Shown here piece by piece: positions 53,555 to 63,396 of a stretch of DNA of 64,000 bases (position 1 is the first letter of the stretch; each line of letters begins with the position of its first letter). The stretch is taken from NCBI GenBank assembly GCA_900543815.1, contig UQST01000011.1:1-64000 (forward strand), read 5' to 3'. The notes below the pieces were generated by a model. The model ran no database searches and was not told where the DNA came from. It saw only the letters and a list, made by a program, of their open reading frames with translations. The position numbers were made by a program, and so were the translations under genes. The DNA is from an uncultured Prevotellaceae bacterium. Lineage in GTDB: Bacteria; Bacteroidota; Bacteroidia; Bacteroidales; Bacteroidaceae.

Positions 53555-55765
53555 ATGCCGAATATCACTCAAACAGAAAGGGTAAACCGCCTGTTGGCGC
53601 AGACCTTGACTTATTGCAAGGCGTACAGGCATCAGTTCATCATGCCCGAACACCTGTTGCTGGCACTTGCCAATGACGAGGACTTCTGCCAGGTAATGGA
53701 TGTGTGGGCAGACTCAGACGCTTTGCGCCTGCGTGTCAAGGAATTCCTTGACCGTCAGGAGGTGGTACCCGAGGACGTCGAATACAATCCCGAAACGTCT
53801 GAACAGATGTCGAAACTGATAGACTTTGCGCTTATGGAAGTGACCATGAGTAGTGCGAAGGCCATCGATGTGGCTCATCTGGTGGCAGCCATGCTGAAGC
53901 TGAAGGAGTCGTGGGCGGCTTATCTGCTCAAGGAATGTGCCGGCGGGGACGAGGGAGAATTCCTGAGCCTGCTGGTGAGCGAGGCGGAGGAGGATGACTA
54001 TCTGGTTCCCGATGCCGAGGAACAGCAGTCTGGCAAGAAGGCCTGGAGGAAGCTGGTGACCAGCATGAACGATATGGCAGAGCGGCACACCCCACTCATC
54101 GGACGCGAGGAGGAACTTCAGCGCACCATACAGGTGCTGTGCAGGAGGGACAAGAACAATCCTCTGCACGTGGGCGAACCGGGTGTGGGCAAGACGGCTA
54201 TCGTATGGGGGCTGGCACGACTCATCGTGGAAGAGAAGGTGCCCGAGCGTCTGCGCGGAGCACATATCTACCAGCTGGATATGGGCACTCTGCTGGCAGG
54301 CACCCAGTTCCGTGGTGACTTCGAGAAAAGAATCAAGCAAGTGATGGATGGCATTATGGATGAGGGTGATAACAATATCGTATATATCGACGAGATACAC
54401 ACCCTGGTGGGTGCAGGAGCCACGGGTGGAGGTGCGATGGATGCCTCCAACATGCTCAAGCCATATCTCGAGAGCGGGCGCATACGCTTCATCGGTTCCA
54501 CCACCTACGAGGAGCTGAACCGCTACGTTGCCCGCTCCAAGGGTCTCACACGTCGCTTCCAGCAGATAGACATACAGGAGCCTTCGGCAGAGGAGGCCAA
54601 GAATATCCTGCGACAACTGCTTCCCCACTACGAGGAATTCCATGGTGTGCAGTATGAGCAGGGGGCTGTGGATTTTGCCGTAGAGGCAAGTGCCCGCCAC
54701 ATCAACGACCGCTTCCTGCCCGACAAGGCCATCGACCTCATCGATGAAGCGGGTGCTGCCATGGAGATGGAGCACGACAAGCATCCCATCGGAAGGAAGG
54801 AGATAGCCGATGTGCTGTCGAAGACCTGCAAGGTGGATGCCCTTGCTGTGTCCGACAAGGACGACTACGCGCAGCTGGAGAGCCTGTCGGCACGCATGCT
54901 CGCATGCATCTACGGACAGGATGAAGCCATCTGCCAGGTGGTGGAAGCCGTGCAGATGTCGCGTGCGGGACTGCTTGATGACAACAAGCCACTGGCCTCG
55001 CTCCTCTTTGTAGGGCCTACTGGAGTGGGCAAGACAGAAGTTGCACGCACGCTGGCCAGAGAACTGGGTATCAGCCTGGTGCGCTTTGACATGAGCGAAT
55101 ATGCCGAGAAGCATGCGGTGGCCAAGTTGATAGGTTCGCCTGCGGGATATGTAGGGTACGAGGACGGAGGACTGCTCACCGATGCCATTCGCAAGTCGCC
55201 CAACTGTGTGCTGCTGCTCGACGAGATAGAGAAAGCCCATCAGGACATCTACAACATACTGCTGCAGGTGATGGACTATGCCCGACTGACCGACAACAAA
55301 GGACGGCAGGCCGACTTCAGAAATGTGGTGCTCATCATGACGAGCAACGCCGGAGCGCAGTTTGCAAGCCAAAGCGGCATAGGATTTGCGCACAACGTGA
55401 GCCGGGGAGAGGCGATGATGAAGCAGGTGAAGAAGACCTTCAAGCCCGAGTTTATCAACCGTCTGTCGGGAACCGTAGTGTTCCACGACATGAACAAGCA
55501 CATGGCCACACTCATCCTAAGGAAGAAGCTGCGCGAACTGGACGGCAAACTGGCGGCCAAGAAGGTGACCATGACGCTCACCGAAGAGGCTTTCGAGCAT
55601 CTGCTCAAGGAAGGATTCATCCCCGAGTATGGTGCCCGCGAGATGGACAGAGTCATCTCCCAGCGCCTCAAGCCGCTGCTTATGCGCGAGATACTGTTCG
55701 GTAGCCTGAGGAATGGAGGAGAAATAAAAATAGGATTGAAAGATGGCAGTTTATCAGTTGGATGA
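53555..55765 (+). CDS. clpA: ATP-dependent Clp protease ATP-binding subunit ClpA
   Basis: ClpA unfolds proteins and feeds ClpP. The 736 residues include an N-terminal double Clp repeat (about 1-150, the ClpS-docking domain), AAA-1 with Walker A GEPGVGKT at 207-214 and Walker [12 protein letters not shown], and AAA-2 with Walker [10 protein letters not shown] near 487-495. There is no long ClpB-type middle coiled coil, which separates it from ClpB and ClpC. Its 3' end overlaps aat by 23 bases. The matching clpP is not in the window. Confidence 0.95.
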   Translation: MPNITQTERVNRLLAQTLTYCKAYRHQFIMPEHLLLALANDEDFCQVMDVWADSDALRLRVKEFLDRQEVVPEDVEYNPETSEQMSKLIDFALMEVTMSSAKAIDVAHLVAAMLKLKESWAAYLLKECAGGDEGEFLSLLVSEAEEDDYLVPDAEEQQSGKKAWRKLVTSMNDMAERHTPLIGREEELQRTIQVLCRRDKNNPLHVGEPGVGKTAIVWGLARLIVEEKVPERLRGAHIYQLDMGTLLAGTQFRGDFEKRIKQVMDGIMDEGDNNIVYIDEIHTLVGAGATGGGAMDASNMLKPYLESGRIRFIGSTTYEELNRYVARSKGLTRRFQQIDIQEPSAEEAKNILRQLLPHYEEFHGVQYEQGAVDFAVEASARHINDRFLPDKAIDLIDEAGAAMEMEHDKHPIGRKEIADVLSKTCKVDALAVSDKDDYAQLESLSARMLACIYGQDEAICQVVEAVQMSRAGLLDDNKPLASLLFVGPTGVGKTEVARTLARELGISLVRFDMSEYAEKHAVAKLIGSPAGYVGYEDGGLLTDAIRKSPNCVLLLDEIEKAHQDIYNILLQVMDYARLTDNKGRQADFRNVVLIMTSNAGAQFASQSGIGFAHNVSRGEAMMKQVKKTFKPEFINRLSGTVVFHDMNKHMATLILRKKLRELDGKLAAKKVTMTLTEEAFEHLLKEGFIPEYGAREMDRVISQRLKPLLMREILFGSLRNGGEIKIGLKDGSLSVG

Positions 55766-56492
55766 CGATTTGTGGTTCCCCGACCCACGCAATGGCGAGG
55801 AGAGCGGACTGGTGGCGATAGGCGGAGACCTGTCGGTGGAGCGCTTGGTATTGGCTTATTGCAACGGATTCTTCCCGTGGTATGCGTTCCGCAGCAGCCA
55901 TGCGCCCCACTGGTATTGCCCGATGGACCGCTTTGTCATCTTCCCCGAGAAGATACACATAAGCCATTCGATGAAGCAGCTTATGCGCCAGGGGAAGTAT
56001 CACATTACGTTCAACCAGGCTTTTGAACATGTTCTCGAGGGCTGCGCAAGGAGCAACGGGCGCTCAAGCGAAATGGGTGCCTGGCTCGGGCAGGACATGA
56101 AGAATGCCTACATGAAACTCCATGATGAGGGAGTGGCCGCAAGCCTGGAGGTGTGGGAACCGCAGAGCGAGGAGGCAGAAAAGGACAAATACCGGCTGGT
56201 GGGCGGACTCTATGGGGTGAGCCTGCGTAATGCGTTCTTCGGCGAAAGCATGTTCTCGCTCGTACCCAACGCCTCCAAACTCGCCCTCATCTGTCTGGCG
56301 AAGATTCTGGAGCAGACCGGCGGCCTGTTTATAGACTGCCAGTTTGAGACTCCCCACCTGAAGTCGATGGGCGGAGAGCACATCTCCTATGACCGCTATA
56401 TGGACATCCTCAACCGCCGTACTACATCTGAAAGTGCAGCACACGCACCTCAGCATTCACAAACTGAACCACTTCCTGACACGGGCAATTGA
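55743..56492 (+). CDS. aat: Leucyl/phenylalanyl-tRNA-protein transferase
   Basis: Aat adds Leu or Phe to N-terminal Arg/Lys of proteins, creating N-degrons read by ClpS. The 249 residues show the family opening FPDPRNGEESGLVAIGGDLS, then YCNGFFPWY, the catalytic GGLYGVSLRNAFFGESMFS near 156-174, and FETPHLKSMGGEHISYDRYM. Start 55743 lies inside clpA. The last about 25 residues after NRRT look unconserved and overlap the convergent histidine phosphatase gene by 71 bases. The clpS-clpA-aat order joins N-degron creation, recognition and degradation. Confidence 0.96.
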   Translation: MAVYQLDDDLWFPDPRNGEESGLVAIGGDLSVERLVLAYCNGFFPWYAFRSSHAPHWYCPMDRFVIFPEKIHISHSMKQLMRQGKYHITFNQAFEHVLEGCARSNGRSSEMGAWLGQDMKNAYMKLHDEGVAASLEVWEPQSEEAEKDKYRLVGGLYGVSLRNAFFGESMFSLVPNASKLALICLAKILEQTGGLFIDCQFETPHLKSMGGEHISYDRYMDILNRRTTSESAAHAPQHSQTEPLPDTGN

Positions 56493-56961
56493 GCTGGGCG
56501 GCAATGAGATTGCGTGCAAACTGTCCGTGGGTGACCACTATGACGGTATCGTTGGCATACTGCTCCCATAGCCGGAGCAATGCCAAACGTGCCCGTTGGT
56601 AGATTTCCTGTTCGCTTTCGGCACTTCCGTCGGGAAACACCCACTTGCCATCTATCTTGTACTTGTCCTTTGCCTCGGCCAGAGAAAGGCCTGTGTAGTT
56701 GCCCCAATCACGTTCCCTCAGGATTTCCATGGGAATGACAGGCAGATGCAAGCACTCTGCCAGGATGTGGGCTGAATCCATCGCCCGCTTCAGGTCGCTT
56801 GTCACGATGCACTTGAAATCCACCCCTTCCCCGGCGAGACGTTCTGCCGCACGCCTCACTTGCAACTTGCCCTCCTGGGTGAGCGTTCCAGGCAAATGTC
56901 CCTGAAGTATCCGCTCCAGGTTCTCCTCCGTCTGTCCGTGTCTGACTATATATAATGTCAT
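56422..56961 (-). CDS. Histidine phosphatase (phosphoglycerate mutase-like) family protein
   Basis: ATG 56961 (MTLYIVRHGQTEENLERILQ) gives 179 residues of the cobC/PhoE-type branch. Catalytic His is in RHGQTEEN near 7-14. The proton-donor Glu is in EILRERDWGNYTG, and the second His is in VIVVTHGQFARNL near 150. The substrate is a small phosphate ester that cannot be specified. The gene is too short and diverged for glycolytic PGM. Its 3' end overlaps aat in convergent orientation. Confidence 0.88.
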   Translation of the reverse strand: MTLYIVRHGQTEENLERILQGHLPGTLTQEGKLQVRRAAERLAGEGVDFKCIVTSDLKRAMDSAHILAECLHLPVIPMEILRERDWGNYTGLSLAEAKDKYKIDGKWVFPDGSAESEQEIYQRARLALLRLWEQYANDTVIVVTHGQFARNLIAAQLNCPCQEVVQFVNAEVRVLHFQM

Positions 56962-56993
56962 GGGTTGTGATGTGTCTTGTATGTTGTTTCTCG

Positions 56994-57001
56994 CAAAGTT
57001 A
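56994..57001 (-). promoter_or_regulatory. -7 box of the histidine phosphatase gene
   Basis: TAACTTTG on the minus strand, 33 bases before the chosen start. It is divergent from the dnaB promoter about 80 bases away and favours ATG 56961 over 57006. Confidence 0.6.
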
Positions 57002-57081
57002 CGCATATTTAATCAATTTGCCGAGAAAAACAGCCCTTAGTTTTGTGGTGCGGCAAGCATGCTTTTTCCAAATTAAAAGCA

Positions 57082-57089
57082 TATCTTTG
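57082..57089 (+). promoter_or_regulatory. -7 box of dnaB
   Basis: TATCTTTG on the plus strand, 31 bases before the dnaB ATG at 57120. The leader contains AGAGAGAAGCAAGGAAATAG. This supports the start at 57120 over the upstream frame that opens at 56955. Confidence 0.6.
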
Positions 57090-57119
57090 CTCTCCGAAAG
57101 AGAGAAGCAAGGAAATAGC

Positions 57120-58676
57120 ATGCCTACACGAAGCAAGACGAAATCAGTAAAGATAGTAGAGGTTCCCAACGTGGACCAGTATGGGCACAAGCAGCCTCAA
57201 AGCCTTGATATGGAAGAGGCTGTGCTGGGTGCATTGATGATAGACCAGGAGGCTTATGCCCTTGTGGCGGAAATCCTAAAGCCCGAGAGTTTCTACGACA
57301 AGAGGAATCAGTTGATATACAAAGCCATCCAGGAATTGAGCACAGAGCAGCGTCCCGTGGATATCATGACTGTTCAGGACCAGCTGGAGAGTAATGGCGA
57401 ACTGGAGGAAGCAGGTGGCACTCCCTATATCATGCAGATAAACATGAAGATAGGCAGTAGTGCGCACATCGAGTATCATGCCCGCGTAATCGCTCAAAAG
57501 GCGTTGGCCCGCCAGCTGATAACCTTCAGCAGCTATGTGCAGACCTGTGCCTACGACCCCACGATGGACGTGAAGGACTTGATGCAGGAGGCTGAAGCGC
57601 AGCTGTATGCCATCTCGCAGCAGAACATGAAGAAGGACTACACGCAGATTGACCCGGTCATCACGGACGTGTTCAACATGATCAACAAGGCTGCAGCACA
57701 GAAGGACGGCATGAGCGGCATTCCCACAGGCTTTGAGAAACTGGACAAGATCACTAACGGATGGCAGAAGAGTGACCTCATCATCATAGCAGCCCGTCCC
57801 TCAATGGGTAAGACAGCCTTCGCCCTCAGTATGATAAAACGAATGGCGGTGGATTACAGAAGGCCCGTGGCAATCTTCAGTCTGGAGATGAGCAACCAGC
57901 AGCTCGTGCAGCGTCTGCTGGTGAACGTGACAGAGATATCGGGTGAGAAACTGCGTAGCGGACAGCTCCTGCCGCATGAGTGGGAGCAACTGGACCTGCG
58001 TTCAAGGCAACTTACAGGTGCGCCAATCTATGTGGATGATACTCCGGCCATTACCAACTACGAATTGATAACCAAAGCCCGCCGCCTGGTACGCGAGCAT
58101 GGAGTGGAATGCATCATGATTGACTACCTGCAGCTAATGCATGCCAAGGGCCTGAACATCAACAGCCGACAGGAGGAGGTGGCTGCTGTGAGCCAGTCGC
58201 TGAAGGGATTGGCCAAGGACCTCAACATTCCTGTTATCGCTCTTGCCCAGCTCAACCGTGAAGGCGAGAAGCGTGAGGGATTTGACCAGAAGCGCCCGCT
58301 GCTGAGTGACTTGCGTGATTCGGGAAGTATCGAGCAGGATGCAGATATCGTGTGTTTTATCCATCGTCCTGAATACTATCGCCTGGACAAGGACGACCAC
58401 GGAAATGACTGGCGCGGAAAAGCCATGTTCATCATAGCCAAGCACCGTAATGGTTCGGTGGGAGATATCAAGTTGGACTTCCAGAAGGAGTTCGCACGCT
58501 TTGCCGACGAGCAGCCTTCGGGCATTCCCAAGATGGGAGGAGCCGATGCAGGAGGCACTTTCTCGTCACCGCAGCTCTCGGATGAGGAACTCCAGCAACA
58601 GGAGAATCTGGCCAATCAGATGATGGGAAGCGACCCCTTTGCCAGCCTGAGTCCAGACGACGAACCGCCATTCTAA
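57120..58676 (+). CDS. dnaB: Replicative DNA helicase DnaB
   Basis: DnaB is the hexameric helicase that opens the replication fork. From ATG 57120 (MPTRSKTKSVKIVEVPNVDQ) it has 518 residues. The N-terminal primase-binding domain starts PQSLDMEEAVLGALMIDQEA. The RecA-like motor shows Walker A ARPSMGKTAFALSM near 223-236, SLEMSNQQLVQRL, Walker B CIMIDYLQLM, and the H4/arginine-finger region LRDSGSIEQDADIV. A disordered Gln/acidic tail ends DDEPPF, an SSB-tip-like sequence. No intein is present. A 22-bp array starts soon after its stop. Confidence 0.97.
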   Translation: MPTRSKTKSVKIVEVPNVDQYGHKQPQSLDMEEAVLGALMIDQEAYALVAEILKPESFYDKRNQLIYKAIQELSTEQRPVDIMTVQDQLESNGELEEAGGTPYIMQINMKIGSSAHIEYHARVIAQKALARQLITFSSYVQTCAYDPTMDVKDLMQEAEAQLYAISQQNMKKDYTQIDPVITDVFNMINKAAAQKDGMSGIPTGFEKLDKITNGWQKSDLIIIAARPSMGKTAFALSMIKRMAVDYRRPVAIFSLEMSNQQLVQRLLVNVTEISGEKLRSGQLLPHEWEQLDLRSRQLTGAPIYVDDTPAITNYELITKARRLVREHGVECIMIDYLQLMHAKGLNINSRQEEVAAVSQSLKGLAKDLNIPVIALAQLNREGEKREGFDQKRPLLSDLRDSGSIEQDADIVCFIHRPEYYRLDKDDHGNDWRGKAMFIIAKHRNGSVGDIKLDFQKEFARFADEQPSGIPKMGGADAGGTFSSPQLSDEELQQQENLANQMMGSDPFASLSPDDEPPF

Positions 58677-58697
58677 AGCAGAACTCAAGCTTCGTTA

Positions 58698-58895
58698 CAT
58701 ATAAAGCAGCAGAACAGACTTCGTGTTTCAGCGGAACAGCCAACGGGTTCAGGCAAAACAGCCTGTCCATTTGGGCGAAACAACCGGCAAAGTCTGTCCT
58801 GCTGCTTTTCTGTTGAAAGAGGGTGGACAAAGAAGGGAAGAAGAACAGAATTATTGACGAAACCAGCTTCGTCCAGCGGGCAAAAACACTTCGCC
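58698..58895. repeat. 22-bp tandem array between dnaB and PPi-PFK
   Basis: Units at 58698, 58720, 58742 and 58764 are exactly 22 bp, of type TTCGTGTTTCAGCGGAACAGCC ending GAACAGCC, AAACAGCC or AAACAACC. Weaker in-phase units continue at 58852 and 58874 (GACGAAA/GGGCAAA and ends CTTCGTC/CTTCGCC). The type resembles the second block of the array at 17077-17186. It fills most of the 363-base gap. The remainder (58896-58997) holds no gene and leads into the promoter. Confidence 0.8.
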
Positions 58896-58997
58896 CATAG
58901 AGCAAATTGAATGGCTGGGAAAGCCCACCGAGGTGACTCGACGAAAACCAAGTGCTAAAACATGCTAACGGGAGGTGCTGATTGCAGAATTTTGTTG

Positions 58998-59005
58998 TAT
59001 CTTTG
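58998..59005 (+). promoter_or_regulatory. -7 box of the PPi-PFK gene
   Basis: TATCTTTG is 34 bases before the ATG at 59040, followed by a very AT-rich leader (TTTATAAATATTTTAATTAACA), as often found for highly expressed Bacteroidota genes. Confidence 0.6.
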
Positions 59006-59039
59006 CACGGCAATTTATAAATATTTTAATTAACACAAT

Positions 59040-60686
59040 ATGATTAAAAGTGCATTGCAGGTGGCAAGAGCCGCCTATCAGCCCAAACTCCCCCAGGCTC
59101 TGAAGGGCGCTGTGGTAGCAGTTGAGGGCGCTGCCACACAGAGTGTAGGCAACCAGGAGGAAATCAAGGCTATGTTCCCCAACACTTACGGTATGCCCGT
59201 CATCACCTTCGAGGCTGGTGAGCAGAAGCCCATGGAGGCTTTCAACGTGGGTATCATCCTCTCTGGCGGTCAGGCTCCTGGCGGTCACAACGTGATAAGC
59301 GGCCTCTATGACGGTGTGAAGAGCCTGAACCCCAACAGCAAGCTGTATGGTTTCCTGATGGGTCCTGGCGGCTTGGTTGACCACAAGTATGTGGAGTTCA
59401 ACGACGAGTTCATCAATGAGTACCGCAATACAGGCGGCTTCGATATTATCGGTTCTGGCCGTACCAAGCTGGAGAAAGAGGCTCAGTTTGAGAGCGGTAT
59501 CGAGATCCTGCGCGAGCTGGGCATCAAGGCTCTGGTAATCATCGGCGGTGACGACTCCAACACCAACGCTTGCGTGCTGGCCGAGTATTATGCTGCCAAG
59601 AAGTATGGCGTACAGGTAATCGGTTGTCCCAAGACTATCGACGGCGACCTGAAGAACGACCAGATCGAGACAAGCTTCGGTTTCGATACAGCCTGCAAGA
59701 CTTACAGCGAGCTGATTGGCAACATCCAGCGCGACTGCAACAGTGCCCGCAAGTACTGGCACTTCATCAAACTGATGGGCCGCTCGGCTTCTCACATCGC
59801 TCTGGAGTGCGCTCTGCAGACACAGCCCAACGTATGTCTGGTATCAGAGGAGGTGGAGCAGAAGAATATGTCACTGGATGATGTGGTAACCTATATCGCC
59901 AACATCGTGGCTGCACGTGCAGCCGAGGGCAACAACTTCGGTACTGTCCTGATTCCCGAAGGCCTTATTGAGTTCATCCCTGCCATCAAGAAGCTCATCG
60001 CAGAACTGAATGAGGTGCTCACCGATCCCGCAACAGGCGAGAGCCGCGAGTTTGCCAACGCCGAGGAGCAGATTGCTTTCGTGAAGAGCAATATCGCCCC
60101 CGAGAACCTGGCTATCCTGGAGTCTTTGCCCGCCGACGTGGCTCGTCAGCTTTGCCTTGACCGTGACCCTCACGGAAACGTTCAGGTGTCTCTCATCGAG
60201 ACAGAGAAGCTGCTCAGCCGTATGGTTGCTACCAAGCTCGATGCATGGAAGAAGGAGGGCAAGTTCAACGGTAAGTTCAGCGCCCAGCACCACTTCTTCG
60301 GTTACGAGGGCCGCTGTGCAGCTCCCTCTAACTACGATGCCGACTACTGCTACAGCCTGGGGTACAACGCAAGCCGACTGATTGCCAACGGCAAGACTGG
60401 CTATATGTCTATCATCAAGAACACCACAGCTCCTGCTGCTGAGTGGATTGCCGGTGGTGTGCCCATCACCATGATGATGAACATGGAGCGCCGTAACGGT
60501 GCCATGAAGCCCGTTATCCGCAAGGCTCTGGTTGAGCTGGACGGCGCACCCTTCAAGTTCTTCGCCGCTCATCGTGAGGAGTGGGCCAAGAACACATGCT
60601 ACGTTTATCCCGGTCCCATCCAGTATTGGGGTCCCACAGAGGTGTGCGACCAGTGCACCAAGACTCTGGCTCTGGAGAAGGAGTAA
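59040..60686 (+). CDS. pfp: Diphosphate-fructose-6-phosphate 1-phosphotransferase (PPi-PFK)
   Basis: PPi-PFK phosphorylates fructose 6-phosphate with pyrophosphate, reversibly, replacing or complementing ATP-PFK in glycolysis. The 548 residues are of the long plant-beta-type PFP class. Visible elements are [20 protein letters not shown] near 74-93, [17 protein letters not shown] near 168-184 (GGDD in place of the ATP-PFK GGDG), and [20 protein letters not shown] near 199-218. Codons here are strongly biased to a preferred set, consistent with high expression. A strong terminator follows. Confidence 0.95.
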   Translation: MIKSALQVARAAYQPKLPQALKGAVVAVEGAATQSVGNQEEIKAMFPNTYGMPVITFEAGEQKPMEAFNVGIILSGGQAPGGHNVISGLYDGVKSLNPNSKLYGFLMGPGGLVDHKYVEFNDEFINEYRNTGGFDIIGSGRTKLEKEAQFESGIEILRELGIKALVIIGGDDSNTNACVLAEYYAAKKYGVQVIGCPKTIDGDLKNDQIETSFGFDTACKTYSELIGNIQRDCNSARKYWHFIKLMGRSASHIALECALQTQPNVCLVSEEVEQKNMSLDDVVTYIANIVAARAAEGNNFGTVLIPEGLIEFIPAIKKLIAELNEVLTDPATGESREFANAEEQIAFVKSNIAPENLAILESLPADVARQLCLDRDPHGNVQVSLIETEKLLSRMVATKLDAWKKEGKFNGKFSAQHHFFGYEGRCAAPSNYDADYCYSLGYNASRLIANGKTGYMSIIKNTTAPAAEWIAGGVPITMMMNMERRNGAMKPVIRKALVELDGAPFKFFAAHREEWAKNTCYVYPGPIQYWGPTEVCDQCTKTLALEKE

Positions 60687-60698
60687 GATAACTCTCCT

Positions 60699-60745
60699 GC
60701 AATCCTCTCCTGTGGTGAACAGCCACGGAGAGGATTGCTCTTTTT
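60699..60745 (+). terminator. Rho-independent terminator after PPi-PFK
   Basis: The 12-bp perfect stem GCAATCCTCTCC (60699-60710) with GGAGAGGATTGC (60727-60738) encloses a 16-base loop with an internal GTGG/CCAC pair and is followed by TCTTTTTG. It lies 12 bases after the stop codon. Confidence 0.93.
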
Positions 60746-60783
60746 GTAAAAAGACAACAAAGAAACAATAACAGACCACTCTG

Positions 60784-61689
60784 ATGGACACCCACAAGTC
60801 GGCATCTCACCCGAAATCATCATCTTACGGCCGCACCCGTACTGCCTCTACCAAAAGAGGGCAGGCAAAAGGCACGCGCAGCCGAAAGGGTAGTGGCAGG
60901 GGACGGAAGGGGAAGAGGCGCTTCAGCCTGCGCTCCTGGCCGGTGTGGATAGGCATCCTGCTGGTGGGGGTAGTGTATGTGGGACTGTTCTACTATTTCT
61001 TTGTGGGACCTTTCAGTTTCCGCTGGAAGGCGATGTATGGCGAACCTGTCTATCCCGAGGGCTATAGCGTGAGGGGTATAGACATCAGCCATTATCAAGC
61101 AAACATCGAATGGGAGCATCTGAGGAATGCTTCGATGAACAACGACCCTGTGCGCTTCGTCATCATCAAAGCCACAGAGGGAACGTCGCTGATGGACGAA
61201 AACTTTAATGACAACTTCTACCAAGCCAAGCGAAACGACTTTATCAGAGGAGCTTACCACTTCTTTGTGCCTGGCATAGATGCCAAGCAGCAGGCTCGTT
61301 TCTTCATGCGTCAGGTGCATTTGGAGCCTGGTGACCTGCCTCCCGTACTGGATGTGGAGAAGATGGGCAACCTGACTCCACAGCAACTCAGACGTGACGT
61401 GAAGACTTGGCTCGATATGGTGGAAGCAAGATATCATGTGAAACCTATCATCTACACAGGTTACAAGTTCAAGATGGACTATCTGAACGATTCCATCTTC
61501 CACCCTTATCCCTACTGGATAGCACACTACTACGTGGAGAAACTTGCCTACAAAGGTCCATGGGTAATGTGGCAACATACCGACTGCGGAAGGGTGTCTG
61601 GCATACGCGGCCAGGTGGATTGCAACATCTTCAACGGCAGCGTGCAAGACCTGATGGAATTCCTTCTGAAGGAGGAGGATATTGATTGA
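60784..61689 (+). CDS. GH25 lysozyme-like muramidase, membrane-anchored
   Basis: The 301 residues start with a very basic Ser/Arg/Lys-rich cytoplasmic stretch (about 1-50) and then one membrane helix (WIGILLVGVVYVGLFYYFF, about 56-74). A GH25 domain follows with RGIDISHYQ near 97-105, FVIIKATEGTSLMDENF, the GAYHFF motif, and PVLDVEKMG with the catalytic Asp/Glu near 183-189. GH25 enzymes cut the MurNAc-GlcNAc bond, so it should act on peptidoglycan from the inner membrane. The basic tail is longer than usual. Confidence 0.92.
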   Translation: MDTHKSASHPKSSSYGRTRTASTKRGQAKGTRSRKGSGRGRKGKRRFSLRSWPVWIGILLVGVVYVGLFYYFFVGPFSFRWKAMYGEPVYPEGYSVRGIDISHYQANIEWEHLRNASMNNDPVRFVIIKATEGTSLMDENFNDNFYQAKRNDFIRGAYHFFVPGIDAKQQARFFMRQVHLEPGDLPPVLDVEKMGNLTPQQLRRDVKTWLDMVEARYHVKPIIYTGYKFKMDYLNDSIFHPYPYWIAHYYVEKLAYKGPWVMWQHTDCGRVSGIRGQVDCNIFNGSVQDLMEFLLKEEDID

Positions 61690-61729
61690 AACGAACATTA
61701 TACATTATATATATAGGGAATAAAAGGAA

Positions 61730-63352
61730 ATGAGCATAAGAGAAATGTCCCTGATGGCGATGGGGATGTTGGCTTTTGCACCCATGACAATGGCTGTGGA
61801 GCCCGAGGAGATTCCCTTGGAACGTCTCTCGTGCACCAGCATCATGGTGGGCAAGAAGGCAAGTGCCGACGGGTCAGTAATGACCAGCCACACCTGCGAC
61901 GGACGCTATCGCACATGGATGAACTGGGTGGCGGCAAGCTACAACATGCCTGGAGCTACCACGGATATCTGCAAGGGACTCATGCGGACTGAGACGGCAG
62001 AGTCAAAGGATAGGGTGGAAGTGCTGGGCAAAATCCCTCAGGTGGAGCATACCTACAGATTTCTCAATACAGCCTACCCTTGCATCAACGAGAAGAGACT
62101 GGCCATGGGCGAGACAACCATAGGCGGTAGGGATACGTTGCAGAATGCTGACGGACTCTTCTATATAGAAGAACTTCAGCGTATTGCTCTGCAAAGATGC
62201 ACTTCGGCCCGTCAAGCCATACGCCTCATGGGAGACTTGATTCGCGAATACGGTTATGCCGACGGAGGCGAATGCCTGACCATAGCCGACACCTCAGAGG
62301 TGTGGATTTTTGAAGTCTTCGGCGAAGGTCCCAAGAAGAAGGGTGGAGTATGGGCTGCCCAGCGCATTCCCGACGATGAGATAGCCGTAAGTGCCAACAT
62401 CAGCAGAATAGGACAGATAGACGTGAAGGACACCATGAACTTCATGGCATCGGATAATGTGTTCAGTGTGGCACGCAAGCTGAAGCTGTGGGACGGCAAA
62501 GAGCCTTTCTCCTTCTGGCGTGCCTATAGCGGCCTCAACTATATGGGTGAAGCGAAGAATTACAGTACACGTGAGTTCTTCATAATGAACACCTTGGCAC
62601 CTTCACTTCACTTGAGTGCCGATGCAGGCGAACTGCCTGTGAGCGTGAAGCCTGATACGCTGGTGAGTGTGGAAGATGTAAACAGGCTGCTGAGCAGTTA
62701 TTACGAAGGTACAGAGGACGATTACACCACACATATGATGGTTCCCGGCAGGGGAAAAAAGGAGTTGGAAGGCGAGGAAAAGCCCATGATGGTGTCGCCG
62801 TTGGCCAATCCGTGGATGCAGAAAGACGAGCGCGAGCTCTATGCAGCCATGGGAGACAGCACTTTCAGCAAGTGGATACGTCCCGTGGCAGTTGCTGTAT
62901 GTGCTTATAGTACTGTAATCCAACTTTTTTCTAATGTACCCGAACCGGTCGGTGGAGTTGTATGGATGTCGCTCGACAATCCTGCTGAGAGTCCCCGCAT
63001 GCCTATCTATTGCGGAAGCACAAAGCTGCCTGAAATGCTTTCGATATGTGGCAACCACACCTTCAGAGAAGATGCCGCCTTGTGGAGGTTCCGCCGTACC
63101 AACCGTATGGCAACACTTCGCTGGGGGGAATGCAGAAAGTCACTTGAGCCTGCCAGAGAGTATTTCATGACCAAGGGAGTACGTGAGATTCCTTACGTGA
63201 GAAGCATCTGCCAGGAATTTCTCAAGCAAGGCAAGACATATGAAGCCGCAGATTATCTCAACGGATATACCTCTGATTTCCTTGGAGCCGAATTTCTCCG
63301 CTGGGACGAACTCTATACAAGCTACTGGAAACGCTTCTGGTCAGGCTTCTGA
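61730..63352 (+). CDS. C69-family dipeptidase (PepD-like, Ntn hydrolase)
   Basis: A 540-residue exported peptidase. After a signal-like segment (about 1-22, AMGMLAFAPMTMA) comes LERLSCTSIMVGKKASADGS, where Cys 35 is the candidate N-terminal nucleophile exposed by autocleavage, as in family C69/U34. GGECLTIADTSEVWIFEVFG near 182-201 is also typical. These enzymes split dipeptides and aid amino-acid scavenging. The gene follows the GH25 gene by 40 bases, in which ACATTATACATTATATATATA stands just before an AAAAGGAA site. Confidence 0.9.
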   Translation: MSIREMSLMAMGMLAFAPMTMAVEPEEIPLERLSCTSIMVGKKASADGSVMTSHTCDGRYRTWMNWVAASYNMPGATTDICKGLMRTETAESKDRVEVLGKIPQVEHTYRFLNTAYPCINEKRLAMGETTIGGRDTLQNADGLFYIEELQRIALQRCTSARQAIRLMGDLIREYGYADGGECLTIADTSEVWIFEVFGEGPKKKGGVWAAQRIPDDEIAVSANISRIGQIDVKDTMNFMASDNVFSVARKLKLWDGKEPFSFWRAYSGLNYMGEAKNYSTREFFIMNTLAPSLHLSADAGELPVSVKPDTLVSVEDVNRLLSSYYEGTEDDYTTHMMVPGRGKKELEGEEKPMMVSPLANPWMQKDERELYAAMGDSTFSKWIRPVAVAVCAYSTVIQLFSNVPEPVGGVVWMSLDNPAESPRMPIYCGSTKLPEMLSICGNHTFREDAALWRFRRTNRMATLRWGECRKSLEPAREYFMTKGVREIPYVRSICQEFLKQGKTYEAADYLNGYTSDFLGAEFLRWDELYTSYWKRFWSGF

Positions 63353-63396
63353 GAACAATATAGTCCATTGGAGAATGCGGTTAAAAACAGTTACCC

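Noticed and set aside
53714..55501. Minus-strand open frame of 595 residues inside clpA
   Set aside because: It is fully antisense to a clear ClpA and its composition reflects the complementary codon pattern. No promoter or domain is visible.
58965..60797. Two long minus-strand frames across the pfp gene
   Set aside because: They are shadows of the strongly biased codons of PPi-PFK and have no domain or start context.
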